DNA of 64,000 nucleotides from Sphingomonas faeni (lineage in GTDB: Bacteria > Pseudomonadota > Alphaproteobacteria > Sphingomonadales > Sphingomonadaceae), in contig NZ_JAUSZF010000001.1 in assembly GCF_030817315.1 (NCBI RefSeq), positions 914,501-978,500 on the forward strand. Reading direction: 5' to 3'. Positions 44,983 through 54,334 of the stretch are shown here, piece by piece. The translations under genes and the position numbers were made by a program. Each line of letters opens with the position of its first letter. Position 1 is the stretch's first letter. The notes beneath the pieces were generated by a model. It was not told the DNA's origin and made no database searches. It saw only the letters and a list, made by a program, of their open reading frames with translations.

Positions 44983-47367
44983 ATGGCTGATACCGCAATG
45001 CTTGCGCCGACCAAGACGCACCCCTTGTCCCACGACATGCTGCGCCGGATGGACGCGTATTGGCGGGCGGCGAACTACCTGTCGGTCGGCCAGATCTACT
45101 TGCGCGACAACGCGTTGCTCGATCGGCCGCTGACGCTCGCGGACGTGAAGCCGCGGTTGCTCGGCCATTGGGGGACGACGCCGGGACTGAACTTCCTGTA
45201 CGTCCATCTCAACCGGCTGATCGTCGAGCACGACCTCGACATGATCAACATCATCGGGCCGGGGCATGGCGGGCCGGGGCTGGTGGCCAACACGTATCTC
45301 GAGGGTTCGTACACCGAGCGCTATCCGGCGATCGAGCGGAGCCGGAGCGGCATGCACCGGCTGTTCCGGCAGTTCTCGTGGCCGGGGGGCATCCCCAGCC
45401 ATGTAGCACCCGAGACGCCTGGTTCGATCCACGAGGGCGGCGAGCTCGGCTATTCGCTCGCGCACGCGTACGGCGCGGCGTTCGACAATCCCGACCTGAT
45501 CGTCGCGTGCGTTGTCGGCGACGGCGAGGCGGAGACCGGCGCGCTGGCGGCGAGCTGGCATTCGAACAAGTTCCTCAATCCCGCGCGCGACGGTGCGGTG
45601 CTGCCGATCCTGCATCTCAACGGCTTCAAGATCGCCAACCCGACGATCCTCGCGCGGATCGACGGGCATGAACTCGACGCGTTGCTGCGCGGCTATGGGC
45701 ATGAGCCCTATTATGTCGGCGGGAGCGATCCGGCGGCGGTCCACCAACAGCTGGCCGCGGCGCTCGACAAGGCGTTGGCGAAGATCCAGGCGATCCAGGC
45801 GGCGGCGCGGGTCGAGGGCGTGACGCCCGAGCGCCCGCGCTGGCCGATGATCGTGTTCCGCACGCCGAAGGGCTGGACCGGGCCGAAATTCGTCGACGGC
45901 AAGCCGGTCGAGGGCACGTGGCGCGCGCACCAGGTGCCGATCGCGGACTTCAAGGATCCCGAGCATCTGCGACAGCTCGAGACGTGGATGCGGAGTTATC
46001 GGCCCGAGGAGCTGTTCGACGCGAACGGCAAGTTTCTGGAGGAATACGCATCGCTCGCGCCGACCGGGCATCGGCGGATGGGCGCGAACCCGCATGCCAA
46101 TGGCGGTGAGTTGATGGTGCCTTTGTCGCTGCCCGATTTCCGCAGCTTTGCGGTGCCGGTGGACGTGCCGGGCACGGTGAAGGCGGAAGCGACGCGGGTG
46201 CTCGGCCGCTATCTGCGCGACGTGATGAAACTCAACCTGGCGACGGTGAACTTCCGCCTGTTCGGCCCCGACGAGACCGCGTCGAACCGGCTCGCCGACG
46301 TGTACGATGTGTCGGGGAAGGTCTGGATGGCGGAGATCGAGGCGGTCGACGAGCATCTCAGCACCGACGGCCGGGTGATGGAGGTGCTGAGCGAGCATCT
46401 CTGCCAGGGCTGGCTGGAGGGGTATCTGCTGACCGGGCGGCATGGGCTGTTCTCGTGTTACGAAGCGTTCGTCCACATCGTGGATTCGATGGTCAACCAG
46501 CATGCCAAGTGGCTGAAGACGACCCGGACGATCCCGTGGCGGCGGCCGATCGCGTCGCTCAACTACCTGCTGACGTCGCATGTCTGGCGGCAGGATCACA
46601 ACGGGCTGTCGCATCAGGATCCGGGGTTCATCGATCACGTCGCGAACAAGACCGCGGACGTGACGCGGATTTATCTGCCGCCCGATGCGAATTGCCTGTT
46701 GTCGGTGGGCGATCATTGCCTGCGCAGCCGGGGCTATGTGAACGTGATCGTCGCGGGGAAGCAGCCCGAATGGCAATGGCTCGGGATCGACGCGGCGGTG
46801 CGGCATTGCACCGCGGGCGCGGGAATCTGGGAATGGGCGGGCAACGATGCCGATCCCGACGTGGTGATGGCATGTGCGGGCGACGTGCCGACGCTGGAGA
46901 CGCTGGCGGCGGTGACGCTGTTGCGGGAGTATCTGCCCGACATCCGTATCCGGGTGGTGAACGTTGTCGACCTGATGGTGTTGCAGCCGCGTTCCGAGCA
47001 TTCGCACGGGCTGGACGAGCGCGAGTTCGATGCGCTGTTTACGCGCGACACGCCGGTGATCTTCGCGTTCCACGGCTATCCGGCGATGATCCACAAGCTA
47101 ACGTATCGGCGGGCGAACCACGCCAACATCCATGTCCGCGGCTACAAGGAGATGGGGACGACGACGACGCCGTTCGACATGGTCGTGCTGAACGACCTCG
47201 ACCGGTACCGGCTGGCGCTGGATGCGATCGAGCGGATCCCGCGGTTCAAGGACCGGGTGCCGCGCGAGACGGCGCGCTATTGGACGACGATGGAGCGGCA
47301 CAAGCTGTACATCGCCGAGCAGGGCGACGATCTGCCGGAGGTGCGTGACTGGCAATGGTCGCGGTAA
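44983..47367 (+). CDS. xfp: Xylulose-5-phosphate/fructose-6-phosphate phosphoketolase
   Basis: 794 residues from ATG 44983; the longer frame upstream is not coding. Thiamine diphosphate enzyme that cleaves xylulose 5-phosphate or fructose 6-phosphate with phosphate to acetyl phosphate and a C3/C4 sugar phosphate. Length and motifs fit: [19 protein letters not shown] near residue 95, [20 protein letters not shown] with [10 protein letters not shown] (ThDP/Mg site), and HGYP-MIHKL near the C-terminus. It overlaps ackA by 13 bases, so acetyl phosphate made here feeds acetate kinase for ATP. Together they give a redox-neutral ATP route useful under oxygen limitation. Confidence 0.97.
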   Translation: MADTAMLAPTKTHPLSHDMLRRMDAYWRAANYLSVGQIYLRDNALLDRPLTLADVKPRLLGHWGTTPGLNFLYVHLNRLIVEHDLDMINIIGPGHGGPGLVANTYLEGSYTERYPAIERSRSGMHRLFRQFSWPGGIPSHVAPETPGSIHEGGELGYSLAHAYGAAFDNPDLIVACVVGDGEAETGALAASWHSNKFLNPARDGAVLPILHLNGFKIANPTILARIDGHELDALLRGYGHEPYYVGGSDPAAVHQQLAAALDKALAKIQAIQAAARVEGVTPERPRWPMIVFRTPKGWTGPKFVDGKPVEGTWRAHQVPIADFKDPEHLRQLETWMRSYRPEELFDANGKFLEEYASLAPTGHRRMGANPHANGGELMVPLSLPDFRSFAVPVDVPGTVKAEATRVLGRYLRDVMKLNLATVNFRLFGPDETASNRLADVYDVSGKVWMAEIEAVDEHLSTDGRVMEVLSEHLCQGWLEGYLLTGRHGLFSCYEAFVHIVDSMVNQHAKWLKTTRTIPWRRPIASLNYLLTSHVWRQDHNGLSHQDPGFIDHVANKTADVTRIYLPPDANCLLSVGDHCLRSRGYVNVIVAGKQPEWQWLGIDAAVRHCTAGAGIWEWAGNDADPDVVMACAGDVPTLETLAAVTLLREYLPDIRIRVVNVVDLMVLQPRSEHSHGLDEREFDALFTRDTPVIFAFHGYPAMIHKLTYRRANHANIHVRGYKEMGTTTTPFDMVVLNDLDRYRLALDAIERIPRFKDRVPRETARYWTTMERHKLYIAEQGDDLPEVRDWQWSR

Positions 47368-48395
47368 AGGGGGCCGCGGTAGTTCTGGCGCTCAATAGCG
47401 GATCGTCGTCGCTGAAATACGGTCTGTACGCAGTCGATGGCGATCCGGTCCTGCTGGTTGGTGGGACGATCGAAACGCCCGACGATGATGGCGACGATCA
47501 TGGGCGCTTTTTCGACACGATCGAGACCGCGTTGCAGCGCTCTCCGGCTCCGACGGTGATCGGCCACCGGATCGTCCACGGTGGCCCGCATCGCAGCGCG
47601 CATTGTCGGATCGACGATGCGGTGATGGCGGATCTGGAAGCGGCGTGCGCGTTCGCGCCGCTGCATGGGCCGGCGTCATTGGCGCTGATCCGGGCGGCGG
47701 GGGCGCGCTATCCGGGCGTGCCGCAGGTCGCGTGCTTCGACACGGCGTTCCATGCGGGGATGCCGGACGTCGCGAGCACGCTGCCGATCCCCAGCGCATA
47801 TCGGGCGGGCGGGGTGCGGCGCTATGGCTTCCACGGGCTGTCCTGCGAGTCGATCGTCCGGCAGCTCGCCGATGACAGGCCCACGCGGCTGGTGATCGCG
47901 CATCTGGGCAATGGCGCGAGCGTGACCGCGGTGTGCGATGGGGGCTCGATCGACACCAGCATGGGGTTGACGCCGTCGGGCGGCGTGATGATGGCGACGC
48001 GGACGGGCGATCTCGATCCGGGCGTGCTGTTGTATCTCCTGCGCGAGACCGATCTGGATGCCTCGGCCTTGGCGACGCTGGTCGATCACGCATCGGGAAT
48101 GGCTGGGGTCTCCGGGCTGTCCGGCGACATGCGGGTGCTTCGCGCCGCCTCGATTGACGACGCCGACCTCGCGATCCGGATGTTCGAGCGGTCGGTGTGC
48201 AAGCAGATCGCGGCGATGATCGCCTCGCTCGGCGGTGCCGACATGCTCGTGCTCACCGGCGGCATCGGCGAGAACGATGCGGCGACCGGTCGGGCGATCC
48301 GTGCGGGTCTTGCCTGGTTGCCCGGGCTCGACATCCGGATACTGCCCTCGCAGGAGGACGCGCAGATCGCGCTCCACGCCGCCGCAATCGCCTGA
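47355..48395 (+). CDS. ackA: Acetate kinase
   Basis: 346 residues from ATG 47355, inside the end of xfp. Acetate kinase/butyrate kinase fold: [15 protein letters not shown] at 11-25 (phosphate-1 site), [10 protein letters not shown] with the adenine site, [11 protein letters not shown] and [20 protein letters not shown] (acetate and phosphate contacts), and GGIGENDA near the C-terminus. Slightly shorter than the E. coli form (about 400). It converts acetyl phosphate plus ADP to acetate plus ATP. Third gene of the FixJ-box operon. Confidence 0.95.
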   Translation: MVAVKGAAVVLALNSGSSSLKYGLYAVDGDPVLLVGGTIETPDDDGDDHGRFFDTIETALQRSPAPTVIGHRIVHGGPHRSAHCRIDDAVMADLEAACAFAPLHGPASLALIRAAGARYPGVPQVACFDTAFHAGMPDVASTLPIPSAYRAGGVRRYGFHGLSCESIVRQLADDRPTRLVIAHLGNGASVTAVCDGGSIDTSMGLTPSGGVMMATRTGDLDPGVLLYLLRETDLDASALATLVDHASGMAGVSGLSGDMRVLRAASIDDADLAIRMFERSVCKQIAAMIASLGGADMLVLTGGIGENDAATGRAIRAGLAWLPGLDIRILPSQEDAQIALHAAAIA

Positions 48396-48409
48396 CGACC
48401 TCTGCGAGG

Positions 48410-48423
48410 TACGTGCTTTCCGA
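48410..48423 (+). promoter_or_regulatory. Putative FixJ-type site before the small gene at 48524
   Basis: TACGTGCTTTCCGA, 101 bases before the start of the 94-residue gene. It is the weakest of the seven copies (G and C at core positions 6-7) but keeps the CCGA end. The region 48396-48523 has no other gene. Confidence 0.5.
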
Positions 48424-48523
48424 GGCCCGACGGCTTCGTTCCCGCGCGCTACTGTCTTGATACGGACCAGCCCTTAGATACCCGCATCATGCGGTGGCGA
48501 TGGCGAACCGGGGGGACTTAGTC

Positions 48524-48808
48524 ATGAACGCTATCCATACCGAGATGCTCTATTTCCAGCGCCGCCTGGATGCCACGCGCGCGATGGCCGACGCTGCTGT
48601 CGGGCCGTGCGCGCGCGCCGCGCACGAGACGCTCGCGCGGTTGTATGGCGAGACGCTGGCGGCACTCGGCGCGACGCTGCCCAGTCTGATCGCCGAGCCC
48701 GTGGGTGGGATCCCGCGGCGTATGATCCGGGTCGAGCGCGCGGTGCCGCCGCCGACGCTGCGTAAGGCGACGGCTCGGCCTCGCCTCACGCTTAAGCTCG
48801 CCTGTTGA
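48524..48808 (+). CDS. Small helical protein of unknown function (FixJ-box associated)
   Basis: 94 residues from ATG 48524. MNAIHTEMLYFQRRLDATRAMADAAVGPCARAAHETLARLYGETLAALG is helical with an Ala-rich second half and one Cys. The basic C-terminal tail (RKATARPRLTLKLAC) ends in Cys. Similar short helical proteins preceded by stress-type promoters occur with universal stress proteins in alphaproteobacteria, but I cannot name a family. Strong bidirectional hairpin follows at 48833-48859. Confidence 0.6.
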   Translation: MNAIHTEMLYFQRRLDATRAMADAAVGPCARAAHETLARLYGETLAALGATLPSLIAEPVGGIPRRMIRVERAVPPPTLRKATARPRLTLKLAC

Positions 48809-48832
48809 GGCGCCGATCGACTGGGAACAGGT

Positions 48833-48859
48833 GAAGGCCGGGGGTATTCCCCGGCCTTC
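48833..48859 (+). terminator. Bidirectional hairpin terminator
   Basis: GAAGGCCGGGG (48833-48843) pairs with CCCCGGCCTTC (48849-48859), loop 5 bases, 11 perfect pairs, followed by CGTTTC. It lies between the convergent small gene and the receiver-like gene and can stop transcription from both sides. Confidence 0.8.
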
Positions 48860-48863
48860 CGTT

Positions 48864-49301
48864 TCAACCCTGAGCGTTCCAGCCAGACCAGCCGCGGTCG
48901 ATCGAGGCGGCAATCGCGGTGAGGAGGGGGGCGTCGCCGGTGGCGCGATCGAGGATGCGGTCGCCGTGGCGTTCGGCCGCGTGGACCAGCGCGGGCAAGG
49001 GCGGTCCGCTGTCGAGCAGGATCGCCTTCCCCCGCCAACCCGAGGCGCGCATCGCGTGGAGCGCGGCCATGCCGCCCCCTTCTGCGCCGCCGCCCTCTTC
49101 GCCGTCCCCCACGACATCGATGACGATACACGACACGTCGCGCGATCGCGGGTCGGCGAGCAGCGCGGCGCAGGTCGCGTAGGAACGGACGTCGTAGCGT
49201 TCGGAGACCAGCATGATCTGGCGTGCGCGGCGGATCACCGGGTCGCCGTCGACCAGCGAAACGCCGATGCCGTCATGGGTGAAGGTGGGCTGGTCGATCA
49301 T
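48864..49301 (-). CDS. Receiver-like (REC) single-domain protein with altered active site
   Basis: 145 residues from ATG 49301. CheY-like fold: SLVDGDPVIRRARQIML holds the acidic pair, VSCIVIDVVG keeps the phospho-acceptor Asp, but the conserved Lys after the last strand is replaced (DRILDRAT instead of LxKP), and a Gly-rich stretch (GDGEEGGGAEGGG) interrupts the alpha3-beta4 region. It is probably a pseudo-receiver or an atypically phosphorylated regulator. It precedes fixJ on the same strand with a gap of 83 bases, so it may belong to the same signalling system. Confidence 0.7.
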   Translation of the reverse strand: MIDQPTFTHDGIGVSLVDGDPVIRRARQIMLVSERYDVRSYATCAALLADPRSRDVSCIVIDVVGDGEEGGGAEGGGMAALHAMRASGWRGKAILLDSGPPLPALVHAAERHGDRILDRATGDAPLLTAIAASIDRGWSGWNAQG

Positions 49302-49384
49302 CGGGCGGTCCTTTGTCCAGACCGTGGATGACATGCGTACTGCGCCGCGTCTGTACGTAGAAGGCGAGGGTTGGGTGCGGAGCG

Positions 49385-50017
49385 TCAGGCGGGCTCGGCG
49401 GTCTCGCCCAGCCCCGCCGCGAATGCGATGCGCAGGACGTCGGACAAGCTCCGAGCGCCGAGTTTCTCCATCAGATTGGCGCGGTGGACCTCGACCGTGC
49501 GGGTGGCGATGTCGAGGTCGTAGGCGATCAGCTTGTTGGGGCGTCCAAGGACCATGCCGTCGAGCACGTCGCGCTCGCGCGGGGTTAGCGCGGCAAGCCG
49601 GACGACTGCGTCGGCGGCCGCGAGGTGTTCGCGGTCGGACCGTGCGGCGTGCGCCAGCGCGGACTCGATCGCCGCCAGCAACGCGCTGCGCTCGAACGGC
49701 TTTTCGAGGAATTCGATCGCGCCTGCCTTGATCGCACGGACCGCGAGCGTCACGTCGCCGTGGCCGGTCAGCATGATCACCGGCAGCGCGACGCCGGCCT
49801 GGGCGAGGCGTGCCTGCACCTCGAACCCGTCGAGATCGGGCATCCGGACGTCGAGAAGCACGCAACCCCGCGTCTCGCGCGTCACGGCCTTCAGAAAGTG
49901 CGTGCCGGCGGGATAGGTCTCGACCGCATAGCCCGCCTTGCGCAGGAGGAAGCCGACCGACTGGCGGATCGCCTCGTCGTCGTCGACGATGTGGACCGTG
50001 CGGTTTTTGTCAGTCAT
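49385..50017 (-). CDS. fixJ: Two-component response regulator FixJ
   Basis: 210 residues from ATG 50017. Receiver domain with acidic DDD (residues 12-14), phospho-acceptor D56 (CVLLDVRMPD), MLTGHGD with the Thr/Ser switch, and FLEKPFE with the conserved Lys. The C-terminal NarL/FixJ-type helix-turn-helix is LTPRERDVLDGMVLGRPNKLIAYDLDIATRTVEVHRANLMEKLGARSLSD. The start overlaps the FixL stop by 8 bases. It is the likely reader of the seven 14-mer boxes in this region. Confidence 0.95.
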   Translation of the reverse strand: MTDKNRTVHIVDDDEAIRQSVGFLLRKAGYAVETYPAGTHFLKAVTRETRGCVLLDVRMPDLDGFEVQARLAQAGVALPVIMLTGHGDVTLAVRAIKAGAIEFLEKPFERSALLAAIESALAHAARSDREHLAAADAVVRLAALTPRERDVLDGMVLGRPNKLIAYDLDIATRTVEVHRANLMEKLGARSLSDVLRIAFAAGLGETAEPA

Positions 50018-51710
50018 GGGTTTCGCCTTCAGGAAGTGGGGCGAGGGGCACGGTGAAGTGGAACGCGGTGCCGCCGCTCGCCACGCCCTCCGCCCAGATC
50101 CGCCCGCCATGCGCCTCGACGATCGTCCGGCAGATCGAAAGGCCGAGGCCCATGCCGTCCTCCTTGGTGGTCGCGAACGCCTCGAAGAGGCGCGCGCGAA
50201 CGGCGGTGTCGATGCCGGTGCCGGTGTCGGCGACGGTGATCTGCATGCAGCCCTCGCGTTCGGGGGCGGTGGCGATCGTCAGCACCTTGCACGGCGAGCA
50301 CGCCATCGACTGGATCGCGTTGCGGATCAGGTTGACCAGCACCTGCTGGATCTGGATGCGATCGACCAGCACCATGACGTCGCCCGGCGCGACCTGTCTG
50401 GTCACGGTGATGCCCGCCTCGTGCGCGCCGAGCAGGCCGAGGCTGGTCGCCTCCTCGACGAGCAGGTCGAGCCGTTCGTCGCGAAACCCGGTGTCGCCGC
50501 CGTCGACGAACGCGCGCAGCCGCCGGACGATCGTCCCTGCGCGCAGCGATTGCGCCGCCGCCAGTTCGAGCGCCTCGGCTACGTCGGCCAATACCGGATC
50601 GTCGCTGTCACCGAGCATCGCGCGCGTCGCTTCGAGATAATTGGCGATCGCGGTCAGCGGCTGGTTGATTTCGTGCGCCAGGGTCGACGCCATCGTGCCC
50701 ATCGCGCTGACGCGGGAGACGTGGACGAGTTCGGACTGGAGTTCCTTCAGCCGCCGTTCGGTCGCGTGGCGGTTGGTGAGGTCGCGGATGAAGCCGGTGA
50801 AGATCCGTTCGCCGCCGATCGACGCCTCGCCGACCGCGAGCTCGATCGGGAACGTCTCGCCGCCTTTGCGCATCGCCCGTTCGAGACGGACGTTGCCGAT
50901 CACGTGGCGCTCTCCGGTATGGCGGTATTTCCGCAGGTGCGCGTCGTGATCGCGCGCGTCCACTTGCGGCATCAGCATCGCGACGTTCTGGCCGACCACC
51001 TCGCTCGCTGCATAGCCGAAGACGAGTTCAGCGGCGGCGCTGAAAGAGGCGACGATGCCGTTCTCGTTCATCACGATCATCGCGTCGGGCACGGTGTTGA
51101 GGATCGAGCGGAGATGATGTTCGCGCCGGACGATTGCGGCCTCGGCGGCCTTTTCGTGCGTGATGTCGCGGATGACCTTGCCGAAGCCGCGCAGCGCGCC
51201 GGCCTCGTCGTGCAGCGCGGTGATCGTGACCGCGGCGAGAAACTCGGAGCCGTCCTTGCGGACCCGCCAGCTTTCCTCCTCGATCCGGCCGCAGGCATGC
51301 GCGCGGGCGAGGTCGGCTTCGGGCTTGCCCGCGGCGATATCGTCGGCCGGGTAGAAGACCGCGACGTCGCGGCCGATGATCTCCGCCTCGGCCCAGCCCT
51401 TGATCCGTTCGGCACCGCGGTTCCAGATCGTCACGCGGCCCTGCGGGTCGAGCATGTAGATCGCATAGGTCGTCGCACCGTCGATCAGCAGCCCCAGTTC
51501 CTCGGCCAGCGTCGCATCGCCGCGCGCGACGGATGCGGCAGTACCGTCGGGGGATTGCGACGCGATCATGCGGGCGGTGCGGTTGCTCGTGGCACGAAGC
51601 GGCAAGTCATTGAGACGGGGGCCCTGTCCTGCGGACGATTCCGATCCGTCGGGCGTCGAGGTTTCGACCTCCGACATCGGAACATGACCCATGTTAAGCG
51701 AAAAATCCAC
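50010..51710 (-). CDS. fixL: Oxygen-sensing sensor histidine kinase FixL
   Basis: 566 residues from a GTG at 51710 (ATG 51677 is an alternative). Two PAS domains (about 75-190, 195-315), then HisKA with phospho-acceptor H346 (LAHEINQPL), and an ATPase domain with NLIRNA, DTGTGI and GMGLGL. The second PAS keeps the FixL heme pocket: HHLRSILNTVPDAMIV, GYAASEVVGQNV, H255 (RDHDAH) at the proximal-ligand position and R275 twenty residues later as in the rhizobial protein. No N-terminal membrane segment, so soluble like some FixL. It should autophosphorylate when oxygen leaves the heme and act on FixJ. Confidence 0.95.
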   Translation of the reverse strand: MDFSLNMGHVPMSEVETSTPDGSESSAGQGPRLNDLPLRATSNRTARMIASQSPDGTAASVARGDATLAEELGLLIDGATTYAIYMLDPQGRVTIWNRGAERIKGWAEAEIIGRDVAVFYPADDIAAGKPEADLARAHACGRIEEESWRVRKDGSEFLAAVTITALHDEAGALRGFGKVIRDITHEKAAEAAIVRREHHLRSILNTVPDAMIVMNENGIVASFSAAAELVFGYAASEVVGQNVAMLMPQVDARDHDAHLRKYRHTGERHVIGNVRLERAMRKGGETFPIELAVGEASIGGERIFTGFIRDLTNRHATERRLKELQSELVHVSRVSAMGTMASTLAHEINQPLTAIANYLEATRAMLGDSDDPVLADVAEALELAAAQSLRAGTIVRRLRAFVDGGDTGFRDERLDLLVEEATSLGLLGAHEAGITVTRQVAPGDVMVLVDRIQIQQVLVNLIRNAIQSMACSPCKVLTIATAPEREGCMQITVADTGTGIDTAVRARLFEAFATTKEDGMGLGLSICRTIVEAHGGRIWAEGVASGGTAFHFTVPLAPLPEGETHD

Positions 51711-51825
51711 TATACGCCAATAATCCTTCGATAATCGTGATTGCGGACAATATCGTCCCGCCGATCGCTATTCTTGGGTTCACCACCACGAACGGCCGCA
51801 AATACTTGCCGTCCCCGGTCATGGC

Positions 51826-52644
51826 TCAGTGCGACAACAAGGTGCAGCGCCGGTCGCGCAGCAACAGGTCGCGGGTGACGCCGCCGAACGCCCATTCGCG
51901 GATCCGGCTATGGCCATACGCGCCTGCGACGACGAGATCGGCCTCTACCTCGTCGGCGACCGCGGCGAGCGTGTCGATGCTGGTGCCCTTCATCCGCGCT
52001 ACGATCTTGTCCGCGTCGACGCCGTGGCGCGCGAGCCAGGCGGCGGCATCGTCGATTGGCGCCCGCGCGTCGATCGCGTCGATCGCCACCTCGGCGATGA
52101 CGACGCGGTCGGCGGCATTGAGCATCGGCAGCGCATCGCTGATCGCGCGGCGGCATTCGCGCGTGTCGGTCCAGGCGACCATGACGGTTTCGAACTTGGC
52201 GGTGGCGGCGCCGTCGGGGACGACCAGCACCGGGCGACCCGCGCGCAGGATCAGGTCGCCTGTATCGGCATGCGTGGCGAGGTCGGCGAACCCTGGCCCT
52301 GCGCTGGTGATGACGAGATCGGCGGCGCGCGCATTCTCCGCGACGACGTGCGCGATGTTGGCGAGCGTCGGGATCGAACGCCATTCGAGCACGTGCCGCG
52401 CGAGCCGCTCGTGTGCGTGGAACTCGGTCTTGGCGCGCGCCAGTTCGCTGGCGACGATGTCGCGCTCGATCACCGCATATTCGCCGCCGAGATAGCCGTC
52501 GCACGTGGCGATCTGGACCGGTTGGCACGCGGCGATGCCGATCACCGCCGCGTCATATTGGTCGGCAAGCGTGGCCGCGACGTCGAGCAGGGCGGCGTTG
52601 GCGTGCCCGCCGTCGAGATGCACCATCAGGGTCGAATAGGTCAT
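51826..52644 (-). CDS. Universal stress protein, two-domain
   Basis: 272 residues from ATG 52644. Two UspA folds in tandem: the first begins STLMVHLDGGHANAALL and is degenerate (no GxxG phosphate loop); the second ends GAYGHSRIREWAFGGVTRDLLL, the G-2x-G-9x-G ATP-binding motif. A 52700 box of the FixJ type (minus strand) lies 55 bases before the start. It faces the BON operon across a 180-base gap, so it shares a divergent regulated promoter. Confidence 0.9.
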   Translation of the reverse strand: MTYSTLMVHLDGGHANAALLDVAATLADQYDAAVIGIAACQPVQIATCDGYLGGEYAVIERDIVASELARAKTEFHAHERLARHVLEWRSIPTLANIAHVVAENARAADLVITSAGPGFADLATHADTGDLILRAGRPVLVVPDGAATAKFETVMVAWTDTRECRRAISDALPMLNAADRVVIAEVAIDAIDARAPIDDAAAWLARHGVDADKIVARMKGTSIDTLAAVADEVEADLVVAGAYGHSRIREWAFGGVTRDLLLRDRRCTLLSH

Positions 52645-52699
52645 GCGCGGTCTCCCTCTTTCGCTGAACTTTCGGCGTTCGGACGGTCCCGCGAAAGGA

Positions 52700-52713
52700 T
52701 CGGGAATTACGCA
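52700..52713 (-). promoter_or_regulatory. Putative FixJ-type site for the usp gene
   Basis: On the minus strand TGCGTAATTCCCGA, 56 bases before the ATG of the universal stress protein. The A in the variable position differs from the plus-strand copies. Paired with the oppositely oriented copy at 52738-52751. Confidence 0.7.
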
Positions 52714-52737
52714 GGTGCGCGGCGGGTTGCCGGCATG

Positions 52738-52751
52738 TGCGTAGTTCCCGA
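52738..52751 (+). promoter_or_regulatory. Putative FixJ-type site for the BON/VIT operon
   Basis: TGCGTAGTTCCCGA on the plus strand, 77 bases before the BON-protein ATG. Spacing similar to the copy before the L,D-transpeptidase gene. Confidence 0.75.
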
Positions 52752-52827
52752 CGCTGTCGGCGATCGGCCGGATCGATAGGCTCGCGATCATCGGCCGGGC
52801 CTCCCCGCGTCGCCTCAGGAGAGTGTC

Positions 52828-53478
52828 ATGTCCCACGACGCAAGATTGCAGAAGGCCGTACTCGCCGAACTCAACTGGGATCCGAGCGTGCCCGCCGGGC
52901 ATATCGGCGTCACCGCGAACAACGGTGTCGTCACGCTGAGTGGCCACGCGGGCAGCTATGCGGCGAAATACGCCGCCGAACGGGCCGCCGCGCGCGTCGA
53001 CGGGGTGAAGGCCGTCGCGGAGAAGATCGAAGTGCAGTTGGAGGACCGCTTCAAGCGTGGCGACGAGGCGATTGCCAGCGCGATCGTCGAGCGGCTGTCC
53101 TGGGACACGACGATCCCGGCCGACTGCATCAAGGCGCAGGTCGAGGACGGCTGGGTCAGCCTGCGCGGCGAGGTGCGCTGGCATTTCCAGAGGGACGCGG
53201 CCGAGACGGCGGTGCGGCCGCTCGCCGGGGTCGTCGGCGTGGTCAACCACATCACGCTGAAGCCGCTCGTCGACGTCACCGACGTCAGCAACGACATCCG
53301 CACCGCGCTGCACCGGTCGTGGTTCTTCGATGGCGACACGATCAAGGTCTCGGTCGATGGTGGCACCGTGCGGCTGACCGGATCGGTCGATTCCCCGCAT
53401 GACCGGATGGTCGCCGAGCGCACCGCCTGGGCGGCGCCGGGTGCGGTGAAGGTCGAGAACATGCTCGAAATCGCGTGA
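52828..53478 (+). CDS. Triple-BON-domain protein
   Basis: 216 residues from ATG 52828. Three BON repeats: GVVTLSGHAGSYAAKYAAERAA, GWVSLRGEVRWHFQRDAAET, and GTVRLTGSVDSPHDRMVAERTAWA with LSGH/LRGE/LTGS cores. No signal peptide, so it is probably cytoplasmic, unlike periplasmic OsmY-type BON proteins. BON domains are thought to bind membranes or phospholipid. It overlaps the VIT gene (TGATG) and is under a FixJ-type box. Confidence 0.9.
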   Translation: MSHDARLQKAVLAELNWDPSVPAGHIGVTANNGVVTLSGHAGSYAAKYAAERAAARVDGVKAVAEKIEVQLEDRFKRGDEAIASAIVERLSWDTTIPADCIKAQVEDGWVSLRGEVRWHFQRDAAETAVRPLAGVVGVVNHITLKPLVDVTDVSNDIRTALHRSWFFDGDTIKVSVDGGTVRLTGSVDSPHDRMVAERTAWAAPGAVKVENMLEIA

Positions 53479-54206
53479 TGGCCCGCGCGATATCCAGCCA
53501 CGGCGCCAGCGACGGCGAACGTCATGTCGTCGACCGGATCGGCTGGCTGCGCGCGGCTGTGCTCGGCGCCAATGACGGGATCGTGTCGACCGCGAGCCTG
53601 ATCATCGGCGTCGCGGCAGCGTCTGCTTCGGGTGCGGACCAGACGAGCGCTATCGTCATCGCGGGGACGGCGGGGCTGGTCGCCGGCGCGATGTCGATGG
53701 CGGCGGGCGAATATGTCTCGGTCAGCGCGCAGGCGGATACCGAGAATGCCGAACTCGCCCGGGAACGGCGCGAGCTGGTCGACGATCCGGGCGGCGAGCC
53801 GGCCGAACTCGCGGCGATCTACGTTGCGCGCGGGGTGGACGAGGCCACCGCCACGACGGTCGCTGCGCAGTTGATGGCGAAGGATGCGTTGGGAGCACAC
53901 GCCCGCGACGAACTCGACATTCCGTTGGGGACGCGCGCGCGGCCGGTGCAGGCGGCGTTCGCGTCGGCGGCGAGCTTCACGGTCGGCGCGGCGTTGCCGT
54001 TGCTGACGGTGTTCGTGGTGCCGCCGGGGCTGCTCGTCTGGGCGGTCGGCCTGGGCTCGTTGCTGTTCCTGGCGCTGCTCGGCGCGATCGGCGCGAAGAC
54101 CGGCGGCGCGATGATCTGGCGCGGCACGGTCCGCGTCACTTTCTGGGGCGCGTTCGCGATGGCCGCGACCGCGGCGATCGGGAAACTCATCGGCGGCGCG
54201 GTATAA
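53478..54206 (+). CDS. VIT1/CCC1-family transporter
   Basis: 242 residues from ATG 53478 (TGATG overlap with BON). Five hydrophobic segments: AVLGANDGIVSTASLIIGVAAAS is the family first helix, GLVAGAMSMAAGEYVSVSAQ the second with the conserved Met/Glu, and a 75-residue cytoplasmic insert rich in Asp/Glu that binds metal in VIT1. Family members move iron or manganese. As part of the FixJ regulon it could store or export iron or manganese when oxygen falls. Confidence 0.9.
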   Translation: MARAISSHGASDGERHVVDRIGWLRAAVLGANDGIVSTASLIIGVAAASASGADQTSAIVIAGTAGLVAGAMSMAAGEYVSVSAQADTENAELARERRELVDDPGGEPAELAAIYVARGVDEATATTVAAQLMAKDALGAHARDELDIPLGTRARPVQAAFASAASFTVGAALPLLTVFVVPPGLLVWAVGLGSLLFLALLGAIGAKTGGAMIWRGTVRVTFWGAFAMAATAAIGKLIGGAV

Positions 54207-54241
54207 AGGCAATCAGGCGGACAGCCGACCTGACGATCCGA

Positions 54242-54255
54242 TGCGTAGTTTCCGA
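54242..54255 (+). promoter_or_regulatory. Putative FixJ-type site for the L,D-transpeptidase/ATPase operon
   Basis: TGCGTAGTTTCCGA, 80 bases before the L,D-transpeptidase ATG; the best match to the common pattern. The gap between VIT1 stop and the gene is about 130 bases and contains only this element. Confidence 0.75.
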
Positions 54256-54334
54256 TGGTGATGCGTGCGCAGCGTGATCGGTAGCGTTTGGTCGACCGCG
54301 CTGTTCGGCGACACCTCTACGATCGGAACCCACC

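Noticed and set aside
49326..49362. FixJ-type box before the receiver-like gene
   Set aside because: CTACGTACAGACG keeps only the CTACGTA part; loses TTYCCGA.
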